Below the pieces are notes generated by a model. It was not told where the DNA came from. It searched no databases and worked only from the letters and a program-made list of their open reading frames with translations. The position numbers and the translations under genes are program-made. From a virus, in IMG/VR virus record IMGVR_UViG_3300033182_000953, positions 1 to 29,429 of that record: DNA of 29,429 nt; one strand, given 5' to 3'. Position 1 is the first letter of the stretch, and each line of letters starts with the position of its first letter. Shown here in pieces: positions 22,401 through 29,429 of the stretch.

Positions 22401-24467
22401 GGTATTTTAAATTGTTATGGTATTCCAAGTTCAATTTTAAGAGTGAGAGAATATGGTGGCCCAAGTAATCAATCAAGAGTTAGTTATGAAGTAAAAAGAA
22501 AGTTTACATATGCATTGGACTTTCATAGTTCACAATATGTAAAAACTTTATGGACAACAGATACAAATGGTTTATATCCACAAACCTTAGAACTTAGATT
22601 TAGAACACCATATAGTGCTGGTAGTTCTGGTAGTATGGTGATTGCACAAAAAGAAAACGATTGGGCGATACACTTAAAAGATAATGGTACTAATGATGAT
22701 TATGGATATTTGAAATTTAGTGTTAGTGCCTCAACAGGTGTTTATGGAATAACATCATCACTACAACCATTTTACAATGATGATATGTGGAGTGTGATGT
22801 TAACAAGAGTTAGTGCAAGTGGTGCACAAATGACAGATGACTTGATAACAAGAAATGTAAAATATGAATTAACTACAAAACAATATGATGCCACAAGAGA
22901 AAAGATTAAATTCCAAACAAGTTCAAGTTTAACAACAGGACAAGGACACGCAAGTAGTAGTGCTATCAATGCAGCATTTAGTGGTAGTGGTGGTTCAAAG
23001 TTTATTTATCTTGGTGGACAAAATACAAACTTTGGTTCAAGATATAGTGGTTCTTTAATGGAATATCGTTTATGGTCAGAACCATTAAGTCAAAGTATTT
23101 TTAATAATCATGTTAGAACACCAAAATCATATAATGGAAATACATATAGTTCTTCTTATCATGATTTATTAGTTAGATATCCACTTGATAATAATGTTGA
23201 TTTATCATCTACATCTTTTGTGAGTAATGTTGCAAACAAACAAAATTATTACATATCTTCACAAATGGATACATCAGGTTCTGTAAATGGATTTACATCA
23301 AATACATTTAGAAGTTTAGTTGATAAAGAACAATTAAGAGTTCCGAACATTGGCCCAAGTCGTAGAAATGCAACTAAAATTAGAGTTGAAGATACGACAT
23401 TGACTGGTAATTTAAATCCTGATGTTAGTAAAGAACAATCATCACAAGATTTTGCACCGATTGATAGTGAAAAGGTAGGTATTTATTTTTCACCAGTTGA
23501 TGTTGTGAATGAAGATATCATGTATAGTATTGCAGATTTTAATTTTGATGATTACATTGGTGACCCAAGAGACCAATACAAACAAAACTATAGAGGTTTA
23601 CAAAAATTAAGAACTGAGTATTGGCAAAAGTATTCAAGTCCTAATAATTTTTGGGATTATTTAAGGATACTTACATATTACGACCCAAGTGTATTCACAC
23701 AATTAAAGAATTGGGTTCCTGCGAGAAGTAAGGCCACAACAGGTATATTAATTGAACCAAATATTTTAGAAAGAAGTAAACAAGTAATTGGTGATAGACC
23801 TACATTCAATAATCGTTTTTATGAAAATGCAAGTGAGTATGAAGATGGTGTACCTGTGACAAGATTTATTAGTGGTTCAAAAGAGGATGCATACTTTGAT
23901 ATAGGTGGTGAAACACCATATTATGAAAGTGAATTAAATGGAGGATTTCATGATAATAGTGGTTCACTCGGTGCATTAGGTGAACCTACATTAGTTAAGT
24001 TGGGTGTTATAGACCCAAAAACACCACACTCTTACAATTATGCAACTGCAAGTGTAACATTTGGTGGAGAAGGTGTAACCTTTGGTGAAGTATTACAACC
24101 AGTAATTACAGGTTCAAGATTATCAGAACATAATCAAGAAAAAGTATTCTTTTATTCATCAAGTTTGAGTGCATCAAGAGGACTATATTATAGTTCTTCA
24201 TTTGTACCAAGTGAACACCAAAGTGTTTATTATGATACAAGATTATTTAGGTCATTTATTGGTGGTTCTGTAACAAGAGACGATGGACAAACAAGTCATC
24301 CTACATCAAGTAAATCACCATTTATTGGTAGTGTGGCTATCGGTAGTTCTCAGTTGACTGCACAATCAAATACTATTGATGGTGGAGAACCAGTTGAAAC
24401 AACCACAACAACACCAACACAATTGATAACAAAAGAACCAGGAGATTCTAAACTTAAAGTAAATTAA
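19449..24467 (+). CDS. Giant baseplate/tail protein with internal Hint (Vint-like) domain and lectin-like domain
   Basis: This 1672-residue product is the largest complete one in the window. Visible parts in order are: a beta-rich N-terminal region (1-250); a Pro/Asp/Glu-rich linker (about 250-291); a Hint domain (302-411) with Cys302 and T360-x-x-H363; a beta-rich middle; a tail-protein-like segment (about 870-1010, including LNNLPFFVKSKGSVRCLKGI) that recalls P2-I-type baseplate proteins; a concanavalin/LamG-like segment (about 1017-1265, with YPQTLELRFRTPYSAGS and GGSKFIYLGGQNTNFGSRYS); and a long Ser-rich C-terminal part ending in a Thr-rich tail. Position after gp6 matches T4 gp7/gp10. 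Hint domains cleave or splice proteins, so this one may be processed at residue 302. The lectin-like part could bind host glycans. All domain calls are by eye. Confidence 0.8.
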   Translation: MAEYGFNKQEKEQYYKPERVYSSFGRDSGDYIVLEVYQNDELVLTDKFNPDINATGFLDLNIGQHLRDNGLSDGEYIVQYRFLRKLAGRDHLVMVNGNGELYAGKVITRNINDETRYYTAPPPNASAQSLTDNPPQELFIRDLKYSIDKISGDRTEVVVKTQDFKNRTYHRNFREMNTIVKYQPFLTADSGANGSIKFDENQPGVLVANLQDNDRGFTQNMVGAEIRIPRIFEKTITREYLESVLTEIQVPVEVPPDLPPPNPPPSYNDPPPEPDPPPEPDPPQDDPPEDDGWSDFDYDGVCFHPNTKVTLSNGRQIPIKMMKIGMKVRTDKGVARVKKVIKSERGFGDLMVKYKNLIVTDHHPIRTKDGWFMSREIGKVYYQKPPFKVWNLVLDKYHTIFANNIVAATLGKWKTTETKHWQERFLEERNRFRCAQAAYIDVDATGNADLGGGGSDPFAPDSGDNLGMYGASNNNTYQNEVIVDDINQEILGHAEIEPFREFILNTPVPEGTQDFTTEIVESWVTRFEDETFHFDYVATITEVLDYNKVKVSLTYQDAADNVGHDGPSGRDLDHYGWNVLYEKNNIERFKTYMVCDNDYYLITNENKEFFDSQNEKRVFKLKQPLSDDTQELDKVYFVEKRLPSHVEVVRLIPFIDEDPDGLFLQLPNLNSVDNPINFRSTRLETHNTLLGSDDLLNKDIERKLISGSLLDIQVNTEFNRTSVDLNQQNDDIGFGNFIHYSSAERRIRNFKKKIELIEGYTKTSQSLEPISSSVDKITSVENQRQRVINSFDPFEHYMYFESSSYVSSSLGQYHSNTWPKTNSSKPYTLLHSTGSESVTWFDNMILSSSTYDHENPDRLVNNLPLHVVDDSQNNPFLEFMDMTGQQFDEIWTYTKHLTDVNNRSANISEGISKDIASEYARSLGLELVNGNDLMILPEYLEGKNPDGSTKYESPQEKVTEEIWKRLLNNLPFFVKSKGSVRCLKGILNCYGIPSSILRVREYGGPSNQSRVSYEVKRKFTYALDFHSSQYVKTLWTTDTNGLYPQTLELRFRTPYSAGSSGSMVIAQKENDWAIHLKDNGTNDDYGYLKFSVSASTGVYGITSSLQPFYNDDMWSVMLTRVSASGAQMTDDLITRNVKYELTTKQYDATREKIKFQTSSSLTTGQGHASSSAINAAFSGSGGSKFIYLGGQNTNFGSRYSGSLMEYRLWSEPLSQSIFNNHVRTPKSYNGNTYSSSYHDLLVRYPLDNNVDLSSTSFVSNVANKQNYYISSQMDTSGSVNGFTSNTFRSLVDKEQLRVPNIGPSRRNATKIRVEDTTLTGNLNPDVSKEQSSQDFAPIDSEKVGIYFSPVDVVNEDIMYSIADFNFDDYIGDPRDQYKQNYRGLQKLRTEYWQKYSSPNNFWDYLRILTYYDPSVFTQLKNWVPARSKATTGILIEPNILERSKQVIGDRPTFNNRFYENASEYEDGVPVTRFISGSKEDAYFDIGGETPYYESELNGGFHDNSGSLGALGEPTLVKLGVIDPKTPHSYNYATASVTFGGEGVTFGEVLQPVITGSRLSEHNQEKVFFYSSSLSASRGLYYSSSFVPSEHQSVYYDTRLFRSFIGGSVTRDDGQTSHPTSSKSPFIGSVAIGSSQLTAQSNTIDGGEPVETTTTTPTQLITKEPGDSKLKVN
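20253..20298 (+). repeat. 18-bp tandem repeat encoding the Pro-Glu-Pro-Asp linker
   Basis: The 18-base unit GACCCACCACCTGAACCA occurs at 20253-20270 and 20271-20288, and a third copy matches for 10 bases. It encodes repeats of D-P-P-P-E-P before the Hint domain. In-frame unit number could vary between relatives and change linker length. Confidence 0.8.
20352..20681 (+). other. Hint (Vint-like) domain coding segment
   Basis: The region encodes residues 302-411 of the giant protein. C302 begins CFHPNTKVTLSNGRQIPIK, the first Hint block. LIVTDHHPIRTKDGWF holds the TxxH block (T360, H363). VWNLVLDKYHTIFANN then AATLG closes the fold. The final block lacks the His-Asn and Cys/Ser/Thr of splicing inteins. 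Its N-x-VLD...H...N...TLG pattern matches Vint-type Hint domains instead. No homing endonuclease is inserted. The domain is embedded and in frame. Confidence 0.8.
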
Positions 24468-24484
24468 TATAAGAAAAATTAGGT

Positions 24485-24513
24485 ATAACACTATTTATCT
24501 ATAGTAAAGTTAT
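24485..24513 (+). promoter_or_regulatory. Bulged stem-loop in the gap before gene 24538
   Basis: ATAAC-ACTAT (24485-24494) pairs with ATAGT (24501-24505) and GTTAT (24509-24513), giving ten pairs with a 3-base bulge and a loop TTATCT. It includes TATTTATC (24492-24499), the word shared with two other intergenic gaps. It may be an RNA processing or pausing signal, or a promoter site. There is no T-run, so it is not a classical terminator. The gap is 70 bases and otherwise holds only the AGGAG ribosome site. Confidence 0.4.
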
Positions 24514-24537
24514 ATCTATTCATACAGGAGTAAAATA

Positions 24538-25200
24538 ATGGGATTTTTAGATAACACAAGTATAACCGTAGATGCCGTCTTGACTAAAAAAGGTCGTGAA
24601 TTATTGGCAAGAGGACAAAACGAGTTTCAAATAACAAAATTTGCATTGGCAGATGATGAGATTGATTACAATCTTTGGGATGTAACACATCCAAATGGTT
24701 CATCTTATTATGGAGCAGTGATTGAAAACATGCCTCTATTAGAATCATTTGTAGATGAGAATCAAGTAATGAGATACAAACTTATTACTTTGAATAAAAA
24801 CACAACAAAGATGCCTAAGATACAGATTGGTGTAACTTCACCAGTACCTTTAAATTCAGGTGGGGTTGCAATCATATCACCATCTACCGATAATTCTACC
24901 TTGGATGACCAAGTAGGATATAGGTTTACATTACATAATAGTGATGCAGCAACTCTTCAAGTTGAAGTAGCAGGTACAGAACCAGATACTGGTCAAACCG
25001 TAAACTTTACTGCACCATTAGATTCAACTAAATCAGTAACTATAAATGCAAAAGCTGCAAAACTGATTGGTAAAAGTTTAAATTCTGCAATCACAACAAA
25101 TTTAACAATTCAAGGTCTTGGAACTGGTGTTGTATCAAATATAACAGTTGAAGTATCTGCGGCTCCAGTACTTACGACCACATCCACATCAGCGAGTTAA
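24538..25200 (+). CDS. Virion structural protein, 220 aa
   Basis: CAGGAG precedes ATG 24538. The N-terminus (MGFLDNTSITVDAVLTKKGR, then ELLARGQNEFQITKFALADD) is a pattern I associate with abundant structural proteins of marine myoviruses: a TKKGRELLA helix followed by ITKFALADDEIDY. The second half is an immunoglobulin-like beta segment (VGYRFTLHNSDAATLQVEVA then QTVNFTAPLDS) ending in a Thr/Ser-rich tail. Probably a fibre or baseplate accessory protein. It is the first gene of a three-gene run with close spacing (13 and 9 bases). Exact role unknown. Confidence 0.7.
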   Translation: MGFLDNTSITVDAVLTKKGRELLARGQNEFQITKFALADDEIDYNLWDVTHPNGSSYYGAVIENMPLLESFVDENQVMRYKLITLNKNTTKMPKIQIGVTSPVPLNSGGVAIISPSTDNSTLDDQVGYRFTLHNSDAATLQVEVAGTEPDTGQTVNFTAPLDSTKSVTINAKAAKLIGKSLNSAITTNLTIQGLGTGVVSNITVEVSAAPVLTTTSTSAS

Positions 25201-25213
25201 GGGAGATTAAGTA

Positions 25214-26251
25214 ATGTCAGTATTTCAAAGATTTGATGAAGACAATGATGTAGTAAAAAATCAGAGAACCATTGTTTCAAGTGGTGTATTTACTGGTGGA
25301 AGTGGAACATTAACATCGTTCTTCAGTCAGTCAGCACAAGGTGCATCAACAGGTTCATATATTGATGTGTATCATCAAGACCCAACATCAGGAGCTGCAA
25401 CTGCAGACACTGCAGAGATACAATTCTCATTAGGATATGCACATAGAGAAGGTAGTGGTTCGGCTGGTAATACAACTAAATTAAATAGTGGTGGAAGACA
25501 AACTGCAGCACTTTACAGACAATTTGCTAATGTTATCCTACCATCATTAACTACAAAATTTACATTTGCAAACACCACAACAGGTAGTGAAGACTTTTAC
25601 TTTATATCTTTCCAAAGAGCACGACAAAGAGAAAAGATTGACCCAGGTAATTGGGAACTACACTTAAGTGGTAGTGGTAATACTGAAGGAGGAATCAAAC
25701 TAATTGATGATAGTGGTGCTACAACAAACCCAACCGTAAATGAAGCAGGTAGGGTGTTTAATGTTGTTAGTGGTTCAATAAGTACAGGAACTGCAGTAAC
25801 AGAAACTGCGGCAGCATCTGAAACAGGTGGTGCATATGGATTATTTTATCCTGACTTAGGAATTATATTATTACATCCACATACATTAGCAATTAATGGT
25901 GGACTTAAAACCACAAGAAGTTCAGATACATTTGATGGTAATCCACATAACTTCTTCCTATCAGTTGCGACAGGTTCTTACTTCCAAGTTCGTAGAGAAG
26001 AAGAGATTAGTTCTACTAACTTCTTCTGTAGAGTTAATAACAAAAAATTTAACTTTAGTAATAATCCTACTTTCTCAGATACAAATGGTAACTTAACACA
26101 ACAAACATTTGTAAGAGACCCTAAGACTTTTATTACACAAGTTGGTCTTTATAATGATAACAATGACTTATTGGCAGTAGCAAAAGTTAGTAAACCACTA
26201 TTGAAATCTTATTCAAGAGAAGCTATTATCAAAGTAAAACTTGACTTTTAG
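25214..26251 (+). CDS. Virion structural protein, paralog A, 345 aa
   Basis: AAGGGAG precedes ATG 25214. The product is Gly/Ser/Thr-rich and beta-structured. Features shared with the following gene are the segment FISFQRARQREKIDPGNWEL (paralog B: VFSIPKDLFGERIKPGTFEL), a YGLFYPDLGIILLH strand, and the C-terminal VGLYNDNNDLLAVAKVSKP (paralog B: IGLYDDKNNLLVVGKLAHP). These shared blocks show that the pair arose by duplication. Such proteins are likely tail-fibre or outer virion components. The stop precedes the paralog start by nine bases. Confidence 0.7.
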   Translation: MSVFQRFDEDNDVVKNQRTIVSSGVFTGGSGTLTSFFSQSAQGASTGSYIDVYHQDPTSGAATADTAEIQFSLGYAHREGSGSAGNTTKLNSGGRQTAALYRQFANVILPSLTTKFTFANTTTGSEDFYFISFQRARQREKIDPGNWELHLSGSGNTEGGIKLIDDSGATTNPTVNEAGRVFNVVSGSISTGTAVTETAAASETGGAYGLFYPDLGIILLHPHTLAINGGLKTTRSSDTFDGNPHNFFLSVATGSYFQVRREEEISSTNFFCRVNNKKFNFSNNPTFSDTNGNLTQQTFVRDPKTFITQVGLYNDNNDLLAVAKVSKPLLKSYSREAIIKVKLDF

Positions 26252-26260
26252 GATAATCTA

Positions 26261-27256
26261 ATGTTTAGAGACATTGATAGAAAAAATGTTTCCATCAAAA
26301 GATTTGAAACTAACAAAACATTTACTCTCACTAATAACGATAGTGGGAGTGGATTGTTTGCAGTAAGAGCAGTTTCAAAATCACTTTACAATTATGATTC
26401 TGGTTCTGATATCATAACAACAATCACATCAGGTTCCATAACTACAAATTATTACGCCTTACCAACATGGCACACAATTAATAAAATGTATTATAAAGAT
26501 GCATCTAATCCTATAGGTGTATTTGGAAATTCAAACACCACAAGTACAAAAAGAGAACTTCACACAAGTGCTTCTGTATTTAGTATTCCAAAAGATTTAT
26601 TTGGAGAAAGAATTAAACCTGGTACATTTGAATTAAGTGATACTTCAAGAGGTACAACATTTGATATAAGAGATGATGGTGATGGTAATCTATATGACTT
26701 TGCCTTCTCATCAAGTTTCTCTGCATATAAATCAAGTTCTTTTACACAAGGTCAAGGTGTATTATCTAATAATAGTGGTTCACAAGTTGGTAATATATTT
26801 TATGAACATGGGATTGCAGTTGTTAATAACTCAGGTTCATATGGTGATGTTGGATTCGGTACAGGATATGATATAAAGTATAAGGCAACTCATAGACATT
26901 ATGAATACTTATACGAAGTTATGGTTCCTGCGAATAATTTCAACACAAGTATGAATGTTAGTATCACTAAAGATTATAGTGGTAGTATAACATTAGATAG
27001 TACAACTCAAAGACCAGACTTATTCTTCCCACCAGGTGATAATCCAAGTGGTCAAGGAACAGGTAGTTTTAATACATTTTACAATGCTACCGATACTCAA
27101 TTGTCATTCGTGACAAGTTCAGATTTTTATCCATATGTCTCAACAATAGGACTATATGACGATAAGAATAACTTACTTGTTGTAGGTAAGTTAGCCCATC
27201 CAATTAAACTAAGTGATGAATTAGATACTACATTCGTCATAAGGTTTGATGTCTAA
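26261..27256 (+). CDS. Virion structural protein, paralog B, 331 aa
   Basis: AGGA precedes ATG 26261. The product is 331 residues and shares the RIKPG and GLYxDxNxLLxVxK blocks with paralog A at similar relative positions (about 114 and 301). Between them it has its own Ser-rich beta repeats (YDFAFSSSFSAYKSSSFTQG). Divergence is strong at both the DNA and protein level, so the duplication is old. The stop is followed by a 102-base gap with regulatory signals. Role: structural, probably host-contact; not proven. Confidence 0.7.
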   Translation: MFRDIDRKNVSIKRFETNKTFTLTNNDSGSGLFAVRAVSKSLYNYDSGSDIITTITSGSITTNYYALPTWHTINKMYYKDASNPIGVFGNSNTTSTKRELHTSASVFSIPKDLFGERIKPGTFELSDTSRGTTFDIRDDGDGNLYDFAFSSSFSAYKSSSFTQGQGVLSNNSGSQVGNIFYEHGIAVVNNSGSYGDVGFGTGYDIKYKATHRHYEYLYEVMVPANNFNTSMNVSITKDYSGSITLDSTTQRPDLFFPPGDNPSGQGTGSFNTFYNATDTQLSFVTSSDFYPYVSTIGLYDDKNNLLVVGKLAHPIKLSDELDTTFVIRFDV

Positions 27257-27270
27257 ATAATTTTTACCTT

Positions 27271-27330
27271 TCTTATATTTATTATTGAACTAAATTAAGG
27301 CTACACACATTATTCCCATAGTTCAGGGAA
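27271..27330 (+). promoter_or_regulatory. Candidate late promoter region with hairpin
   Basis: The gap before the last gene contains TATTTATT (27276-27283) and a small hairpin TTCCC/GGGAA (27313-27317 and 27326-27330, 8-base loop). No TTGACA-type -35 is seen. A GGAGAAG ribosome site follows, 7 bases before ATG 27359. Weak on its own; supported by the same octamer at 12833 and, nearly, at 24492. Confidence 0.35.
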
Positions 27331-27358
27331 ATGTTTACAAATATATATGGAGAAGACG

Positions 27359-29429
27359 ATGATTCGTTTGATAAAAACAATGGTTATGACCATGACTTTG
27401 TTAAGTTCTTTGTCTGCACAAGAACCAATTATAAGAGTCAAACAATTAGGAACCTGGTCTACACCAGCAATGTGGTGGAAAGACTCGGTTACACAAGATT
27501 TAGATGATTTCTTAGCACAAGATGTTACTAAACCTGCACTTGATAACAACAACTTTGATATTTGGAGAGATAAAGTATTGGAGATGGAAGTTACATTAGA
27601 TGATAATGGTGCAGATATCACAACATTCAGAATAGATATAGCATTTGATAACGATTTAATCACTTGGGTGGAGAGTGGTGAAACATCAGTTAATGCTTGG
27701 ACACAAGGAAATTCAAGAGTTATTAAAGGTTCACACATAAGTGGTTGGACAGAGGGGGATGAAAGTTCTAATGCAGATTATTCTTTTGAAGTAGTTCATT
27801 ATGCAAATGTAGGATATCAAGATTCATTGGCAGTTGGTAGTTCTAATTCATTAGTAGAAGAATCTATAACAGATAATAGATACGATTGGTTAAGAATAAC
27901 TGCAGTATCTCATGGAGTTGATTCAGATAACGACGGAACCCCAGATAAAACATTTGGTGGTGGTGATGGAGTACAAAAACAAATCGTAAAATTTCAATTT
28001 TTAATCAATGATGTTGTTGATGATTTTGCACCAAGAGCATTTAGAGTTGCAACTCAATACGATGGAGCAGAGGGATACTACACATATGTTTCAGATGATT
28101 ATCTTTTAGATTATAAAGTATACATTGATGGTAATTGGGGTGATTCATACACAGCACGAAGAACTTATAATGGAGCTGCTCGTGGTGATATCACACTACA
28201 TCCAAAACTTGTGCAACTTGAGGGATACTTAAGATACATTGGTGAATGGATTGATACTGATAAAGATGGAACAAAAGATGTAGGTGAAGATTTCTCACAA
28301 AACAAATATGCTATGATGAAAGTTATCTTTGAGGTAGATGAAACTAATCCAGATAATCTTTCTAATTGGAGAAACATAAGAGATATTAATTATCCAACAA
28401 GTTTAACAGATGAATCTTTAAACGATGATGTTATGGGAACTTATGATGAGTATGGAACAAGTGCATTAGGGTATTATCATATGAGATATTATGAACAAAA
28501 TGCAGGTTCAACATCAGACCAAAATATTCAGAATCAAGGATTTAAAGATGTAAGTTATTGGTATTGGACATATACAGATGATAAAGGATATTTCAATATA
28601 TCTTTACCAAGAAACAACAGATATAAAGTATCGTTCTGGCCACCAGAAGCAGATGATGTGGTTGGTGACCATACCACTTATTTATTAGATAGAGATGCAA
28701 TCACAAATATCAATGATGCGATTGCAGCATTTAATTTCCAAAGTAATAAATTTGATAACGAAACAAATATTGAGATAGAATCACCAAGTGGATATTTAGT
28801 TGGTGATGTTGATGGTGATGATAAATACCAATTAAATGATGCCTACTTCTTATGGGCATACACAAGTGGAGTGTTTGATACAGATTACACACATTATAAT
28901 GGTGAAACTTATCAACAATGGTCAAGTATAGATAATTTAAATGGAACTAATGACACTTATACTTACAAACAAGATTATGATGGATTCACAAGAAACCAAA
29001 GAGGAGAGTTCAGTATCTTTGTTGATGGTGATTTAAATCAAGAAACTACAGAACTAACTACTGATGGTGGTGGTGTTATTAGATTGAATCCATTAATGAA
29101 TGATGTTGAGACCAGATTAGATGTATTAAGTATTAAGGTTGGAGCAGGTAGTTCTACATTTGGAGATGATGTAAATCCCGATTATTATTTTGATGAACCA
29201 GATGGTGGAGATGGTTCTAAACAAGTAGATATTATTGGAACTACAAATGATTCAGATATCGCATATTACTTTACAGGTGATGTAAACCTAACAGGTGTTA
29301 AAGTTGATTCAAGTGGAACAGCAATAACACCAACCGTAGATGGAACAACATATTATCGTTGGGGTAATAATCCACCAAATGAATGGAGTAGAATATCTGA
29401 TGGTGGTATGGGTAGAATGGCAATGAAAT
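27359..29429 (+). CDS. Secreted protein with Ca-binding and dockerin-like repeats, incomplete at the window end
   Basis: ATG 27359 follows GGAGAAG. The frame stays open for 690 codons to the last base, so the C-terminus is missing. Residues 1-20 are a signal peptide (MIRLIKTMVMTMTLLSSLSA, cleavage before QEP). Residues about 74-215 are beta-rich and somewhat cohesin-like (EMEVTLDDNGADITTFRIDI then AFDNDLITWVESG). Asp-rich calcium loops occur at DSDNDGTPD (188-196) and DTDKDGTKDVGED (299-311). Residues 481-503 (VGDVDGDDKYQLNDAYFLWA) look like a dockerin/type I Ca-binding repeat, and FVDGDLN (554-560) is similar. The sequence resembles secreted bacterial surface proteins more than known phage structural proteins. 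Codon use and AT content match the phage. It may be a virion adhesin exported in the host or a host-surface effector. Confidence 0.75.
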   Translation, partial: MIRLIKTMVMTMTLLSSLSAQEPIIRVKQLGTWSTPAMWWKDSVTQDLDDFLAQDVTKPALDNNNFDIWRDKVLEMEVTLDDNGADITTFRIDIAFDNDLITWVESGETSVNAWTQGNSRVIKGSHISGWTEGDESSNADYSFEVVHYANVGYQDSLAVGSSNSLVEESITDNRYDWLRITAVSHGVDSDNDGTPDKTFGGGDGVQKQIVKFQFLINDVVDDFAPRAFRVATQYDGAEGYYTYVSDDYLLDYKVYIDGNWGDSYTARRTYNGAARGDITLHPKLVQLEGYLRYIGEWIDTDKDGTKDVGEDFSQNKYAMMKVIFEVDETNPDNLSNWRNIRDINYPTSLTDESLNDDVMGTYDEYGTSALGYYHMRYYEQNAGSTSDQNIQNQGFKDVSYWYWTYTDDKGYFNISLPRNNRYKVSFWPPEADDVVGDHTTYLLDRDAITNINDAIAAFNFQSNKFDNETNIEIESPSGYLVGDVDGDDKYQLNDAYFLWAYTSGVFDTDYTHYNGETYQQWSSIDNLNGTNDTYTYKQDYDGFTRNQRGEFSIFVDGDLNQETTELTTDGGGVIRLNPLMNDVETRLDVLSIKVGAGSSTFGDDVNPDYYFDEPDGGDGSKQVDIIGTTNDSDIAYYFTGDVNLTGVKVDSSGTAITPTVDGTTYYRWGNNPPNEWSRISDGGMGRMAMK

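Noticed and set aside
27310-27738. 142-codon minus-strand open frame
   Set aside because: It is antisense to the signal-peptide gene starting at 27359, which has a good ribosome site and a coherent secreted protein; the minus product is low-complexity Ser/Leu.
1-29429. CRISPR arrays, IS elements and ordinary tRNA genes
   Set aside because: No spaced direct repeats, no transposase, and the only T-arm-like signal I found belongs to the tmRNA.
1-29429. GCGC avoidance
   Set aside because: I saw no GCGC, but GC-rich words are few in this AT-rich sequence, so absence by eye is not meaningful without a computed expectation.

Overview
The window is part of the genome of a large, AT-rich, tailed phage with a T4-like contractile-tail (myovirus) layout. 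The evidence is a gp25-gp6 baseplate wedge pair, a gp5-like OB-fold spike protein, a gp55-like late sigma factor and a T4-type late promoter octamer. Almost everything is on the + strand, in tightly packed genes joined by ATGA or TAATG overlaps. A Gram-negative host is likely, because two phage proteins carry signal peptides and one resembles an outer-membrane beta-barrel. The two clearest early promoters have sigma70-type TTGACA-like -35 boxes. The host species cannot be named from the sequence, although the style resembles uncultured marine myoviruses.

Region 1 (1-5817) is an accessory block of small genes. Many are too short for a standard ORF cutoff. It contains short single-span membrane proteins, a calcineurin-like metallophosphoesterase behind its own promoter, an HxGH nucleotidyltransferase next to a 2-oxoglutarate/Fe(II) oxygenase-like protein, and a secreted beta-rich protein. 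Region 2 (5821-6163) is a complete one-piece tmRNA with the G3-U alanine identity pair and an unusual tag (GTEFNYAYA).

Region 3 (6186-12445) holds a membrane protein, a membrane-anchored 3D/double-psi barrel protein, two DNA methyltransferases of different motif order, a GNAT-like plus Asp/Asn-hydroxylase-like fusion, an HD phosphohydrolase and the late sigma factor. A strong bidirectional terminator closes it. One lone minus-strand gene for a small membrane protein converges on that terminator and has an exact TATAAATA box upstream.

Region 4 (12864-27256) is the late structural block: spike, small structural proteins, gp25, gp6, a DNRLRE-like protein and a 1672-residue baseplate/tail protein. 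The last carries a Hint (Vint-like) autoprocessing domain after a proline-rich linker. Three further structural genes follow, two of them paralogs. Region 5 (27359 to the end) is an open-ended gene of at least 690 codons for a secreted protein with Ca-binding and dockerin-like repeats.

The gene order suggests early metabolism and DNA modification first, then the gp55-like switch, then late virion genes. The most striking features are the Hint domain inside a virion protein, the phage tmRNA, the near-total absence of GATC and TCGA, and the secreted dockerin-like protein. All readings were made by eye without database searches.
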